DNA from: Rhodoferax sp. UBA6134
Lineage (GTDB): Bacteria > Pseudomonadota > Gammaproteobacteria > Burkholderiales > Burkholderiaceae_C
Direction of reading: 5' to 3'
DNA: 64,000 nucleotides
NCBI GenBank assembly: GCA_002422455.1
Contig: DIVK01000076.1
Coordinates: 134-64,133 of the forward strand
The position numbers and the translations under genes are program-made. Each line of letters opens with the position of its first letter. Position 1 is the first letter of the stretch. A model generated the notes under the pieces. That model was not told the origin of the DNA. It did not search any database and worked only from the letters and a program-made list of their open reading frames with translations. Positions 48,971-57,861 of the stretch are shown here, one piece after another.

Positions 48971-50173
48971 TTACCAATTCGCCTCCCGCTCAGGCGTTGC
49001 GCTGATCTTGTGGATCGACAGATCGGCTCCGTCATATTCCTCTTCCTGGCTCAAACGCAGGCCCATGGTCACCTTGAGCACGCCATACACGAGCAGACCG
49101 CCAGCCGCCGCCCAGACCACACCCATGGCGGTGCCAATGAGTTGAGCGCCGAAGCTGACGCCGCCCAGGCCACCCAGCGCCTGGCTGCCGAAGATGCCGG
49201 CGGCGATGCCGCCCCAGGTGCCGCACAGGCCATGCAGCGGCCACACACCCAGCACGTCGTCGATCTTCCATTTGTTTTGCGTCAGTGTGAACATGTAGAC
49301 AAAAATACCCCCGGCCACGCCGCCCGCCACCAGCGCACCCAGCGGGTGCATCAGGTCCGAGCCGGCGCAGACAGCGACCAAGCCGGCCAGCGGGCCGTTA
49401 TGCACAAAGCCAGGATCGTTTTTACCCACCAGCAACGCCACCAACGTGCCACCAACCATCGCCATCAGCGAGTTGACCGCCACCAGTCCCGAAATTTTGT
49501 CCAGGGTCTGCGCGCTCATTACGTTAAAGCCAAACCAGCCCACCATGAGCACCCAGGCGCCTAGCGCCAGAAAGGGAATGCTGGAGGGAGGGTGGGCCGA
49601 GATGCCGCCGTCCTTGCGGTACCGGTTGGCGCGAGCCCCCAGCAAGATGACGGCAGGCAACGCAATCCAGCCGCCCACGGCATGCACCACCACGCTGCCG
49701 GCAAAATCATGGAATTCCGCACCAGTGAGTCCCTTGATCCAGGCCTGCACACCGAAGTGCTGATTCCAGACAATGCCTTCAAAAAAGGGGTAGACAAAGC
49801 CCACGATCACGGCCGTGGCAATCAGTTGCGGCCCGAACTTGGCGCGCTCGGCGATGCCGCCCGAAATGATGGCCGGAATGGCGGCAGCAAAAGTCAGCAA
49901 AAAGAAAAACTTGACCAGTTCATAACCGTTTCTGGCCGCCAACTGCTCCGCGCCAACAAGGAAACTGGTGCCGTAGGCCACGCCATAACCCACCAAAAAG
50001 TACATCACAGTCGAAACGGAAAAATCCACCAGTATCTTGACCAGCGCATTGACCTGGTTCTTGCGACGCACGGTGCCGAGCTCCAAAAATGCAAAACCGG
50101 CATGCATGGCCAGCACCATGACTGCGCCGAGGAGAATGAACAGGGCATCCGCGCCCTGTTTTAGTGCTTCCAT
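48971..50173 (-). CDS. amtB: Ammonium transporter (Amt family)
   Basis: Conducts ammonium/ammonia across the inner membrane. The 400-residue protein has 11 hydrophobic segments and the motifs G-F-A-F-L-E-L-G, D-F-A-G-S-V-V-V-H-A-V-G-G (first pore histidine region) and L-H-G-L-C-G-T-W-G-G (second pore histidine). ATG 50173 with GAGG just upstream is preferred over the longer frame to 50281, which would overlap a sigma-54 promoter. No glnK is next to it. Confidence 0.94.
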   Translation of the reverse strand: MEALKQGADALFILLGAVMVLAMHAGFAFLELGTVRRKNQVNALVKILVDFSVSTVMYFLVGYGVAYGTSFLVGAEQLAARNGYELVKFFFLLTFAAAIPAIISGGIAERAKFGPQLIATAVIVGFVYPFFEGIVWNQHFGVQAWIKGLTGAEFHDFAGSVVVHAVGGWIALPAVILLGARANRYRKDGGISAHPPSSIPFLALGAWVLMVGWFGFNVMSAQTLDKISGLVAVNSLMAMVGGTLVALLVGKNDPGFVHNGPLAGLVAVCAGSDLMHPLGALVAGGVAGGIFVYMFTLTQNKWKIDDVLGVWPLHGLCGTWGGIAAGIFGSQALGGLGGVSFGAQLIGTAMGVVWAAAGGLLVYGVLKVTMGLRLSQEEEYDGADLSIHKISATPEREANW

Positions 50174-50245
50174 GAGAACCTCTTGAAGGGAAATGTGTTG
50201 AATTGGTGCGCTTATGGCATTCAAATAAAAGACGCACCAAATAAA

Positions 50246-50261
50246 AGCAAAAATCACGCCA
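50246..50261 (-). promoter_or_regulatory. Sigma-54 promoter of amtB
   Basis: On the minus strand TGGCGTGATTTTTGCT: GG and GC with exactly 10 bases between, matching TGGCAC-N5-TTGCW except at minor positions. It is about 85 bases upstream of the amtB ATG. NtrC control under nitrogen limitation would fit. TGCAC-containing blocks upstream (about 50300-50325) are weak candidates for activator sites. Confidence 0.7.
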
Positions 50262-50348
50262 GTGTTGAGATCAAGCCCCATACCTGTGCAAAATCAGCCC
50301 CGATGCACGCACCCCTGCACCTGTCTGGCGGAAGGTTACGATCGGAGC

Positions 50349-50915
50349 ATGGAAGCTTTTTTCGTCTCAACCGGCATCGTGGCCCTGGCCGAAATGGGCG
50401 ACAAGACCCAGTTGCTCGCACTCATCCTGGCCGTTCGGTTTCGCAAGCCTTGGCCGATCGTGCTCGGCATCCTGGTGGCCACTCTCGTCAACCACGGCCT
50501 GGCGGGCGCCCTGGGGGCCTGGGTCACCACCGTGCTGGGCCCCGACGTGCTGCGCTGGGTGCTGGGCGGCTCTTTCATCGTCATGGCGGTCTGGATGCTG
50601 GTTCCCGACAGGATGGACGATGAAGACGCGAGCGCGGCACCTCGTTTCGGTGTATTTGGCACCACCGTCATTGCCTTTTTTCTGGCCGAGATGGGTGACA
50701 AAACCCAGCTGGCCACCGTCATGCTGGCAGCGCAGTACAGCACCCACTTCCTCTGGGTCGTGGCCGGCACCACGCTGGGCATGATGCTGGCCAATGCGCC
50801 GGTAGTCTGGCTGGGTGAGCGCATGACGCGCCTGGTGCCGCTGCGCGTCATGCATCTGGTATCCGCCCTGGTCTTTCTCGGCCTGGGCCTGTTTGCCCTG
50901 CTGGGCTGGGGTTGA
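50349..50915 (+). CDS. GDT1/TMEM165 (UPF0016) family transporter
   Basis: A 188-residue membrane protein with the duplicated signature A-E-M-G-D-K-T-Q-L at residues 14-22 and 113-121, the hallmark of the Mn2+/Ca2+:H+ exchange family. Each half has three helices. Manganese export is the known bacterial role; the ion here is inference. No yybP-ykoY riboswitch was seen upstream. The gene is divergent from amtB. Confidence 0.92.
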   Translation: MEAFFVSTGIVALAEMGDKTQLLALILAVRFRKPWPIVLGILVATLVNHGLAGALGAWVTTVLGPDVLRWVLGGSFIVMAVWMLVPDRMDDEDASAAPRFGVFGTTVIAFFLAEMGDKTQLATVMLAAQYSTHFLWVVAGTTLGMMLANAPVVWLGERMTRLVPLRVMHLVSALVFLGLGLFALLGWG

Positions 50916-50924
50916 TATACTGCC

Positions 50925-50975
50925 AGCGCGCCGATTTGCTACCGCTTGCGGGCGCTTAATAAGTTCAGCTAAAGA
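50925..50975 (+). ncRNA. SAM-II riboswitch upstream of metX
   Basis: P1 is AGCGC(G)CC (50925-50932) pairing with GGGCGCTT (50950-50957). The loop holds GATTTG and ACCGCTTGC. The 3' part reads TTAATAAGTTCAGCTAAAG, with the conserved AGCTAAA (50967-50973). This order and these blocks match the SAM-II consensus as I know it. It begins 10 bases after the previous gene's stop and precedes a terminator and then metX, a usual SAM-II target. Confidence 0.85.
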
Positions 50976-50983
50976 CGCCTGCC

Positions 50984-51018
50984 AACCCGGCCTCGCCTTT
51001 AGCGACGCCGGGTTTTTT
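50984..51018 (+). terminator. Riboswitch-controlled terminator of metX leader
   Basis: AACCCGGC/GCCGGGTT (8 bp) with an inner CGC/GCG and loop CTTTA, followed by TTTT. The loop strand CTTTAGC (50997-51003) is exactly complementary to GCTAAAG (50968-50974) of the riboswitch, so an antiterminator can form when SAM is absent. metX starts 74 bases later. Confidence 0.85.
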
Positions 51019-51091
51019 AATTTTGGATCCTTTGCGGGACAAGCCGCCGCGACATGAAGCCAACCGGCGCTGTCCCCCAATCAATTAGGTT

Positions 51092-52273
51092 ATGAACGCC
51101 ACACCACAGTCCATGCACTTTGCCGCCATCCTGCCTTTGCAGAGCGGCGCGTCCATTCGCGACTATTCATTGCACTACGAGACCTACGGCACGCTCAACG
51201 CCGCCAAGTCCAATGCGGTGCTGATCTGTCACGCCCTGAATGCCTCGCACCACGTGGCGGGAGTGTATGCCGGCCAGACCAGGTCCGAGGGCTGGTGGGA
51301 CAACATGATCGGCCCGGGCAAACCGGTGGACACAAACCAGTTTTTCGTCATCGGGATCAACAATCTCGGCTCCTGCTTCGGCTCCACCGGGCCCATGCAC
51401 GTCAACCCGGACAGCGGCCGGGTGTATGGCGCCAATTTCCCCGTGGTCACGGTCGAGGACTGGGTCAATGCCCAGGCCCGGCTGCTCGACGTCCTGGGCA
51501 TTCAGACACTGGCCGCCGTGATGGGCGGCTCGCTGGGCGGCATGCAGGCCCTGAGCTGGACGCTGCAATACCCCGAGCGGGTGGCGCACGCGGTGGTGGT
51601 GGCCAGCGCACCCAACCTGACGGCCGAAAACATCGCCTTCAACGAAGTGGCCCGGCGCGCCATCGTGACCGACCCGGATTTCCACGGGGGGCATTTCTAC
51701 GAGCACGGCACCGTGCCCAAACGCGGCTTGCGCATCGCCCGGATGATCGGCCACATCACCTACCTGAGCGACGACGTGATGAACGAGAAATTCGGACGCC
51801 AGTTGCGGGCAGCGGTCCGGCGCGACGACGCCGGCGGCGGCACGGCGCACGAGGCGGCGAACGCAGGAGCTTATCGTTACAGCACACAGGACATTGAGTT
51901 CCAGATCGAGAGCTATCTGCGCCACCAGGCCGACAAGTTTGCCGAATACTTTGACGCCAACACCTATTTGCTGATCACCCGTGCACTCGACTATTTCGAC
52001 CCGGCCCGCACCTACGGCGGCGACCTGAGCCACGCACTGGCGCGCGCCAGCTGCAAATTTCTGCTGGTGAGCTTCACAACCGACTGGCGCTTCGCCCCCA
52101 AACGCAGCCGCGAAATCGTCAAGGCCCTGCTCGACAACCGGCGTGACGTCAGCTACGCCGAGATCGATGCGCCGCACGGGCATGACGCCTTCTTGCTCGA
52201 TGACCCCCGTTATGTGAACGTCGTACGCTCTTATTTTGATGGCATTGCCAAGGCAGTGGGAGGCAACCCATGA
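51092..52273 (+). CDS. metX: Homoserine O-acyltransferase
   Basis: Acylates homoserine (acetyl- or succinyl-CoA) in methionine synthesis; an alpha/beta hydrolase. The 393 residues have the nucleophile elbow [10 protein letters not shown] near 150, [12 protein letters not shown] near 95, the aspartate in F-T-T-D-W-R-F and the histidine in P-H-G-H-D-A-F-L-L. Acyl donor is not decided. Overlaps metW by 4 bases; controlled by the SAM-II riboswitch upstream. Confidence 0.95.
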   Translation: MNATPQSMHFAAILPLQSGASIRDYSLHYETYGTLNAAKSNAVLICHALNASHHVAGVYAGQTRSEGWWDNMIGPGKPVDTNQFFVIGINNLGSCFGSTGPMHVNPDSGRVYGANFPVVTVEDWVNAQARLLDVLGIQTLAAVMGGSLGGMQALSWTLQYPERVAHAVVVASAPNLTAENIAFNEVARRAIVTDPDFHGGHFYEHGTVPKRGLRIARMIGHITYLSDDVMNEKFGRQLRAAVRRDDAGGGTAHEAANAGAYRYSTQDIEFQIESYLRHQADKFAEYFDANTYLLITRALDYFDPARTYGGDLSHALARASCKFLLVSFTTDWRFAPKRSREIVKALLDNRRDVSYAEIDAPHGHDAFLLDDPRYVNVVRSYFDGIAKAVGGNP

Positions 52274-52851
52274 GTGACCTCCTGACCATGCAGGCCATTG
52301 CCCGGCTGGTACCCGAAGGCTCGCGCGTGCTCGACCTGGGCTGCGGTGACGGCGCCATGCTGGCGCACCTGCAGCAAACACGCGGCTGCACCGGCTACGG
52401 CATCGAGATCAGTGACGCCAACGTGCTGGCCTGCATGCAGCGCGGCGTCAACGTCATCCAGCTCAACCTGGACGAAGGGCTGTCCCTGTTTGCCGATGCC
52501 TCATTCGACGTGGTGCTGCAGATCGACACCCTGCAGCATCTGCGCAACGCCGAGGTGATGCTGCGTGAGACCGTGCGCGTGGGCCGCATCGGCATCGTCG
52601 CCTTTCCCAATTTCGCGCACTGGCCGAACCGGCTGAGCGTGTTGCGCGGACGCATGCCGGTAACGCGGCGCCTGCCCTACCAGTGGTACGACACGCCCAA
52701 CATCCGCGTCGGCACCCATGCCGACCTCGCGGCGCTGGCGCGGCGCAGCGGCCTGCGCGTGCTCGACAGCTTTGGCATCCAGGACGGCAAAACGGTGCGC
52801 CTGTGTCCCAACCTGCTGGCCGGCACCTCGGTGTACACCCTGTCGCGCTGA
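52270..52851 (+). CDS. metW: Methionine biosynthesis protein MetW
   Basis: A 193-residue SAM-methyltransferase-fold protein usually encoded with metX and needed for its activity in several bacteria. Motif I is V-L-D-L-G-C-G-D-G near 20, followed by G-I-E-I. The family's F-P-N-F-A-H-W and [11 protein letters not shown] are present. Second gene of the metXW unit. Confidence 0.95.
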   Translation: MSDLLTMQAIARLVPEGSRVLDLGCGDGAMLAHLQQTRGCTGYGIEISDANVLACMQRGVNVIQLNLDEGLSLFADASFDVVLQIDTLQHLRNAEVMLRETVRVGRIGIVAFPNFAHWPNRLSVLRGRMPVTRRLPYQWYDTPNIRVGTHADLAALARRSGLRVLDSFGIQDGKTVRLCPNLLAGTSVYTLSR

Positions 52852-52853
52852 GA

Positions 52854-53011
52854 TTGCCGGGAACGGCCCTCTTCGGCTCCTATGGTGACCGCTGTGGGCG
52901 GCGAAAAGTATTCTATTCATCGCCACCATCGGCATCATAGGTATGGCCACCTTTGCCGTCGGCATGCTGCTGGCCAATGTGAAGGCAAAGTTCAATGCAG
53001 AAGTTCAATAA
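52854..53011 (+). pseudogene. Fragment of an MFS transporter gene, frameshifted
   Basis: One frame reads P-G-T-A-L-F-G-S-Y-G-D-R-C-G-R-R-K-V-F, the conserved MFS loop after helix 2 (G-x-x-x-D-R-x-G-R-R). It then goes out of phase, and the next frame reads I-A-T-I-G-I-I-G-M-A-T-F-A-V-G-M-L-L, a membrane helix, to a stop at 53009-53011. One frameshift near 52912 joins them. Only about 50 codons survive. Confidence 0.5.
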
Positions 53012-53014
53012 ATT

Positions 53015-53190
53015 GGAATCCGATCTTGATTTCCTCGCGGCGTCATCCATGACCAGGCCGATAAGCCAGCGAAACGGCCGCTGGTATTGGGTCTGCTCCA
53101 TAAGCGGGCATTCAGAGCGTACGCAGTAGGACACTTGCAGCAGCATGGCTGCGCAGGAGCTTTTCGGGGCGCTGGCACGAAGTTCTCCAG
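53015..53190 (-). pseudogene. IS5-family transposase remnant, frameshifted
   Basis: On the minus strand R-A-S-A-P-E-K-L-L-R is followed, in another frame, by A-M-L-L-Q-V-S-Y-C-V-R-S-E-C-P-L-M-E-Q and then R-W-L-I-G-L-V-M-D-D. This mirrors the N-terminal part of IS5-type transposases (PPEKLLRA-LLQ-x-Y-SVRSERQLMEQ-L-Y-x-x-L-F-R-W-F-V-G-L). Frameshift and divergence show it is dead. No ends or full element remain. Confidence 0.65.
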
Positions 53191-53419
53191 ACTTCGCACA
53201 GTGAACAGGTCTTCGACCGCCGCGGACGGTCTGCGGTTTTCACCTTTTCCCCCATCGCCAGAACTTATTGGCATCGCCCTATCCTTTGATAGGTGAATTT
53301 TCACCAGATAAATCCTACGATGACGCACACCGTTCGCCGAGATCGATGCCTGTCAATAGTGTCGAGAGTCGGCGTGGTGCTTTGCGCTACTTATAAACTG
53401 ATGCGGAAGGAGACGAGTT

Positions 53420-54595
53420 ATGTCGAAATATTTAAAAGGTTGGCTCATGCCAACGTTGTTTGTTCTAACCACCTTGGCCTTGATGAAAGGAGGGTGGTGG
53501 CTGTGTGTGCCTTTCGTTGCCTGGCTGATGCTTTTTGTCGTGGGTGATGCGATCCTTCCGCAGGATCTCTCCGAGCCGCCACTCCGCCAGACATTTCTGT
53601 TGAATCTGCCTCTTTATGTGCAGTTGCCACTCCTTGTGATCATGAATTTTGTTCTGGTGTGGATGTTCGGCAGCGGCGATATCGGCGGCATTGGCGCCTT
53701 GGTTCTGGAACACTCCGGAATCGATATGTTTGCCGCGCGCGAGGCCACCAGCCATTGGGCAATGTGGGTTGGCGGGATTGCGTCTGTGAGTTTGATCAAT
53801 GCGCTTGGGGGCACCAATACGGGGCATGAACTCACGCATCGGACTGCGAGTCCTTTCGACATGTTCATGGGACGGTGGATGTTGGCCTTTACTGCGGACA
53901 CGTCCTTCGCCATTGAGCACGTATACGGCCATCATGCACGTGTTTCCACCCCGTCCGACCCCGCAACTGCCCGGCGCGGTGAAAGTTACTACACATTCAC
54001 ACTTCGCTCCACAGTGATGAGCTATGTCCACGCTTATCAGTTGGAGAAGGCACGCCTGGCGAAACTCGGCAAGTCCATCTGGAACCCCCTCAGCAGCCCC
54101 TTCATGCGTGGCAATCTTGAAAATATCGCGCTGTTTATCGCCGCGTATGCCATTGCCGGCTGGTCAGGCGTCTGGTTCTGGGCCACCATTGCAATGGTGG
54201 GCAAGCAGTTCCTGGAACTGACCAACTATTTCGAGCACTATGGTCTCGTTCGGGTTCCTGGTCAGCCAGTGCAGCCGCGCCATTCGTGGAATTCCAACCA
54301 TTGGATGAGTACCAACGTACTCTACAGCCTGGCCCGCCACTCGGATCATCACGCCAGGGCCGAGGCGCCCTACTGGACGCTGCATGCTTATCCGAACGCG
54401 CCTATGCTTCCCGTCGGTTATCTGACCATGATCGTGATCGCTTTGGTACCCCCTCTTTTCAAGCAGATGATGGTGCCTGCGCTCAATGAGTGGGATGAAA
54501 AGCACGCTACGCCGGAAGAACGCAAACTTGCGCTGGAAGCAAGCAAAAAAAGCGGCATGCAAGGCCTGAAAATTCTTGGGACAGTGGCTGCCTGA
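53420..54595 (+). CDS. Membrane-bound non-haem di-iron hydroxylase (XylM/AlkB type)
   Basis: A 391-residue integral membrane protein with the histidine boxes of AlkB-type hydroxylases: G-H-E-L-T-H (135-140), E-H-V-Y-G-H-H (166-172), N-Y-F-E-H-Y-G (269-275) and R-H-S-D-H-H (306-311). The ends instead resemble XylM of xylene monooxygenase, notably D-A-I-L-P-Q-D near 43-49 and H-A-T-P-E-E-R-K-L-A-L-E-A-S-K-K-S-G near 362-379. It probably oxidises a methyl or alkyl group; the substrate is not readable. GGAAGGAG precedes ATG 53420. The next gene encodes a suitable electron donor. Confidence 0.88.
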   Translation: MSKYLKGWLMPTLFVLTTLALMKGGWWLCVPFVAWLMLFVVGDAILPQDLSEPPLRQTFLLNLPLYVQLPLLVIMNFVLVWMFGSGDIGGIGALVLEHSGIDMFAAREATSHWAMWVGGIASVSLINALGGTNTGHELTHRTASPFDMFMGRWMLAFTADTSFAIEHVYGHHARVSTPSDPATARRGESYYTFTLRSTVMSYVHAYQLEKARLAKLGKSIWNPLSSPFMRGNLENIALFIAAYAIAGWSGVWFWATIAMVGKQFLELTNYFEHYGLVRVPGQPVQPRHSWNSNHWMSTNVLYSLARHSDHHARAEAPYWTLHAYPNAPMLPVGYLTMIVIALVPPLFKQMMVPALNEWDEKHATPEERKLALEASKKSGMQGLKILGTVAA

Positions 54596-54772
54596 CAAAT
54601 TTCCGGATTTTGCAGCAGCCTCAATCGGGTGGGGTGCAGGCGCGCCCCACACCGGCCATATTGCTCTCCCAGCCCATGCTGATGACGGCCTGAACGCGCG
54701 GCATAAACAGCCGCTGATCAGCGAATAACAGCCATGGTCATTTGATTTGCATCCTCCATAAAGAATTAAATA

Positions 54773-55849
54773 GTGTTCAATCGCCTGTTTCGTCGCACTC
54801 CATCAGAATACAACTTCCGGATCACTCCGGCAGACATTGAAATTCGGGTTTCCTCGAAAGAAACCCTGTTGCAAGCCGCCCTTGATCAGGGTGTGCCGTT
54901 TCCTTATAACTGTCGGGCTGGCGGTTGTGGCGAGTGCAAATGCCGTCTCATGGAAGGCCAGGTCAAGGAATTGACCGACAAAAGCTACTTGCTGTCGGCA
55001 GAGGAACTCAAGGAAAACTACATCCTCGCCTGCCAAAGCATTCCCAAGTCCGACGTGGTCGTGGAAGTCACCCTGAAAAAGGGGCGGCCTGAGCACCCCA
55101 TCATTGAAGCGTCAGGCACCATCACCGCGCTCAAGCCCCTCACTCACGACATCTTGCATGTGAAGATGGGGCTTGACCAGCCGATGGCTTACACGGCCGG
55201 ACAGTATGCGGAAATCATCCTTCCCACCGGGCTCAAGCCAGGCGCTGGCCAAAGCCGCAGCTACTCCTTCGCCGGCCCCCCCGGCCAGGATGGCCAGGCG
55301 GATCAGCTTGATTTTTTCATCCGAAAGGTTCCCGGCGGCGCCTTTACCGAATGGCTGTTCAATGAGGCCAAAGCTGGAACGACATTGAACATTCGTGGAC
55401 CCTATGGCGATTTTTACCTGCGTCCTGGAACACAGCCGATTATCTGCATTGCCGGTGGCAGTGGACTTGCCCCGGTCAAGGCGCTCCTGGAGCAAGCGCA
55501 CCAGGACAAGCAATCCACCCGCGACGTGGTGTTTTTTTTCGGTGCCCGCACCCAGGGCGACCTCTATGGCCTGGATGCAATCGAGCAGATTCGGCGCCAC
55601 TGGATTGGGCACTTCGAGTTCGTGCCGGTTTTGTCCGCCGAGCCGGAGAACAGCGCCTGGCAAGGCCGGCGAGGATTGATCACAGATCACTTGCAAGCCG
55701 TGGTTGGCGAACGGATCGCGCAACACCAGGCATACCTGTGCGGCCCCCCGCCGATGATTGATTCGTGTCTCGATGAATTCTCCCGTTACGGCATGGATTC
55801 TTCACAGATTCACTTCGACAAATTTCTGGATCGCAGCCATCAGGTGTAG
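54773..55849 (+). CDS. Ferredoxin-NAD(P)H reductase fusion, electron donor to the hydroxylase (XylA type)
   Basis: A 358-residue protein with an N-terminal plant-type [2Fe-2S] domain (C47, C52, C55, C87), then an FAD-binding domain (R-S-Y-S-F-A near 160) and an NAD-binding domain (C-I-A-G-G-S-G-L-A-P-V near 225; Y-L-C-G-P-P-P-M-I-D-S near 323). This is the domain order of XylA, which supplies XylM. It starts with GTG. The 177-base gap from the hydroxylase contains a GTGGGG/CCCCAC hairpin but no T run, so joint transcription is possible. Confidence 0.88.
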   Translation: MFNRLFRRTPSEYNFRITPADIEIRVSSKETLLQAALDQGVPFPYNCRAGGCGECKCRLMEGQVKELTDKSYLLSAEELKENYILACQSIPKSDVVVEVTLKKGRPEHPIIEASGTITALKPLTHDILHVKMGLDQPMAYTAGQYAEIILPTGLKPGAGQSRSYSFAGPPGQDGQADQLDFFIRKVPGGAFTEWLFNEAKAGTTLNIRGPYGDFYLRPGTQPIICIAGGSGLAPVKALLEQAHQDKQSTRDVVFFFGARTQGDLYGLDAIEQIRRHWIGHFEFVPVLSAEPENSAWQGRRGLITDHLQAVVGERIAQHQAYLCGPPPMIDSCLDEFSRYGMDSSQIHFDKFLDRSHQV

Positions 55850-55909
55850 TGCCGGACTGTGCAGGTCTGCGGGTGTTGGCGATGTCGATTCCAGGGCGGC
55901 AAACAGCTG

Positions 55910-57079
55910 TTAAGCGGCCCGCCCGCTGCGCTGCTTCTTCCACAGCCACACCAACGACGCGCCCGTCAGCGCCACCGGCAGCAGCGAGCCAAGGTTCAGC
56001 AAGGCCCAACCGCGGGTGGTGACCAGCACGCCGGAGGCCAGCGAGCTCACGGCCAGTGTGACGAACACAAAGAAATTCAAGGCGCCCTGGGCCCGATCCC
56101 GCTCCTCGGGCGAGTAGGTTTGCAGCGACAGGGTGGTGCTGCCGGTGAACAGGAAATTCCAACCGACACCAAGCAAAAACAAGGCCACCACAAACTGGCG
56201 CAGGTCAACGCCCGACAGCGCCACCATGATGCACAGCGCGTTGAGCGTGACGCCCACGCCCATGATGGGCAGCGTGCCAAATCGCTTGATCAGGTGGCCG
56301 GTGAAGAAGCCCGGAGCGAACATGCCGATCACGTGCCACTCCAGCACCAGGGCCACATCGGGAAATGGCAGGCCGCACTGCTGCATGGCCAGCGGCGTGG
56401 CCGCCATCAGCAGGTTCATCACGCCGTAGCCCAGGGCGGCGGCGGCGGCGGCAACGATGAAGACCGGCTGGCGCATGATCTCGCTCAGCGGTCGGCCTGC
56501 ATCCGCCACCTGTTTGGGCGGTGGCGGCGGGAAATCAATGAACGCCAGCAGGGCCATGGCCAGCAGGGCAACGAGCGCCAGCGCCAGGTAGGCCCCGGCA
56601 AAGGGCACGGCCATCAAGGCACGGGTCTGCTGCGCCAGGTTGGGCCCGAGCACGGCACCCAGCAGACCGCCGGCCATCACCAGCGACACCGCCTTTTCGC
56701 GCCAGGCGGGCGCGGCAAGTTCGGCGGCGGCGAAGCGGTACAAGCCCGCGTTGGCGTTGTAGTAACCCGCAATCACCGTGGCCACGCACAGCAGCCAGAA
56801 ATTGTGCCGGATGACGGCATAAGCGCACAACAAACAGGATGCCAGCGCCACCGCCAGGCCCAACTGGAACGAGCGCTTGCGCCCCAGGCGGTGCTGCGTC
56901 GCGGCGACCAAAGGGGTGGACAAGGCGCCGCCGACCACATAACCCATGACCGGCAAGGTCGCCATCCAGCCCAACGGCGCCAGACTCAGGCCCACCAGGC
57001 CGTTGATGGCGATGAAGGTGACGTTGTTGGTCAGAAACAGGCCCTGGCAGATGGCCAGCAGCCAGAGATGTCGGTTCAT
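55910..57079 (-). CDS. MFS transporter
   Basis: A 389-residue, 12-helix major facilitator protein. The N-terminal half has R-L-G-R-K-R-S-F near 65 and the middle loop is short and proline-rich (F-I-D-F-P-P-P-P-P-K). Substrate unknown. Twenty-one bases downstream of rsmE on the same strand, so probably in one unit with rsmE and amgK. Confidence 0.88.
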   Translation of the reverse strand: MNRHLWLLAICQGLFLTNNVTFIAINGLVGLSLAPLGWMATLPVMGYVVGGALSTPLVAATQHRLGRKRSFQLGLAVALASCLLCAYAVIRHNFWLLCVATVIAGYYNANAGLYRFAAAELAAPAWREKAVSLVMAGGLLGAVLGPNLAQQTRALMAVPFAGAYLALALVALLAMALLAFIDFPPPPPKQVADAGRPLSEIMRQPVFIVAAAAAALGYGVMNLLMAATPLAMQQCGLPFPDVALVLEWHVIGMFAPGFFTGHLIKRFGTLPIMGVGVTLNALCIMVALSGVDLRQFVVALFLLGVGWNFLFTGSTTLSLQTYSPEERDRAQGALNFFVFVTLAVSSLASGVLVTTRGWALLNLGSLLPVALTGASLVWLWKKQRSGRAA

Positions 57080-57100
57080 GGGCGGCCCAAAGTATGCGCG

Positions 57101-57829
57101 TTACACCAGCAGTGCGGCCAGGGCAGCCAGCGCGGCGGTTTCGGCGCGCAGCACGCGCGGCCCCAGCGTGATGGGCGCAAACCCGCAGGCCAGGGCCAGG
57201 TCTTCCTCGGCCGGGCTCAAGCCCCCCTCGGGGCCGGACAAAAGGGTGACCGCTCCGGCGGACCCGGCCGCCGCACTGACGGCATCCCGCAGGCCCTGCG
57301 CGGGCGGCCGCAGCGACAGCAGAAGGGCCTGCCCCGTGCCGGCGCCGGACTGCGTTTTGATCCAGGCCGCCAGACTGGTGACTTCGTGAATCAGCGGCAC
57401 CCGGTTGCCGCCGCATTGCTCGCAGGCGGCCACGGCCACGCTGTGCCAGTGCGCCACTTTTTTCCCGGCGCGCTCGCCGCTGAGCCGCAGCACACTGCGC
57501 TCGGTCATCAGGGGCTGGATGCTGGCCACGCCCAGCTCGGTGGCTTTTTCCACCAGCCAGTCCATGCGCTCGTTGGCCGGCATGCCCACTGCCAGGTGCA
57601 CGGCGCGTGCGGCTTCGCGCTCCACCGGGTGGTGGGTGCCGACCTGCACCTGCACCTCGCTGCGCCCCATGCGCGTGACGGTGGCGTCGAACTCGCCAGG
57701 TTCGCCATTGAACAGCGTGATCTGGCCGCCTGGCTGCAGGCGCAGCACCTGCACGTGGCGGGCGGCGCTGGCGGGCAGCTCCCGCAACTCACCCGGAACA
57801 AGGGGCGTGGGGCAATAAAAACGCGGCAT
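57101..57829 (-). CDS. rsmE: 16S rRNA (uracil-1498-N3)-methyltransferase
   Basis: SPOUT-family enzyme for m3U1498. The 242 residues have a PUA-like N-terminus (M-P-R-F-Y-C-P...H-V-Q-V-L-R-L), K-A-T-E-L-G-V near 88, and the knot region L-L-S-G-P-E-G-G-L-S-P-A-E near 190 and L-G-P-R-V-L-R-A-E-T-A near 222. Confidence 0.96.
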   Translation of the reverse strand: MPRFYCPTPLVPGELRELPASAARHVQVLRLQPGGQITLFNGEPGEFDATVTRMGRSEVQVQVGTHHPVEREAARAVHLAVGMPANERMDWLVEKATELGVASIQPLMTERSVLRLSGERAGKKVAHWHSVAVAACEQCGGNRVPLIHEVTSLAAWIKTQSGAGTGQALLLSLRPPAQGLRDAVSAAAGSAGAVTLLSGPEGGLSPAEEDLALACGFAPITLGPRVLRAETAALAALAALLV

Positions 57830-57861
57830 GAAACAGAGTGACGACGTGACGAACGTGAAGT

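Larger units (their letters stand above)
52852..53419. other. Gene-free stretch with transporter and transposase remnants before the hydroxylase gene
   Basis: No intact gene. From left: a broken MFS transporter fragment (52854-53011), an IS5-type transposase fragment on the minus strand (about 53015-53190), an inverted repeat GGTGAA-TT-TTCACC at 53292-53305, and the hydroxylase leader ending in GGAAGGAG before ATG 53420. Confidence 0.6.

Noticed and set aside
50182..50348. A manganese (yybP-ykoY) riboswitch upstream of the GDT1-family gene
   Set aside because: None of the conserved blocks of that riboswitch could be found in the leader.
53365..53395. Sigma-54-like sequence before the hydroxylase gene (GGCGTGGTGCTTTGC)
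   Set aside because: The GG to GC spacing is 11 rather than 10 bases, so it does not fit a sigma-54 promoter.
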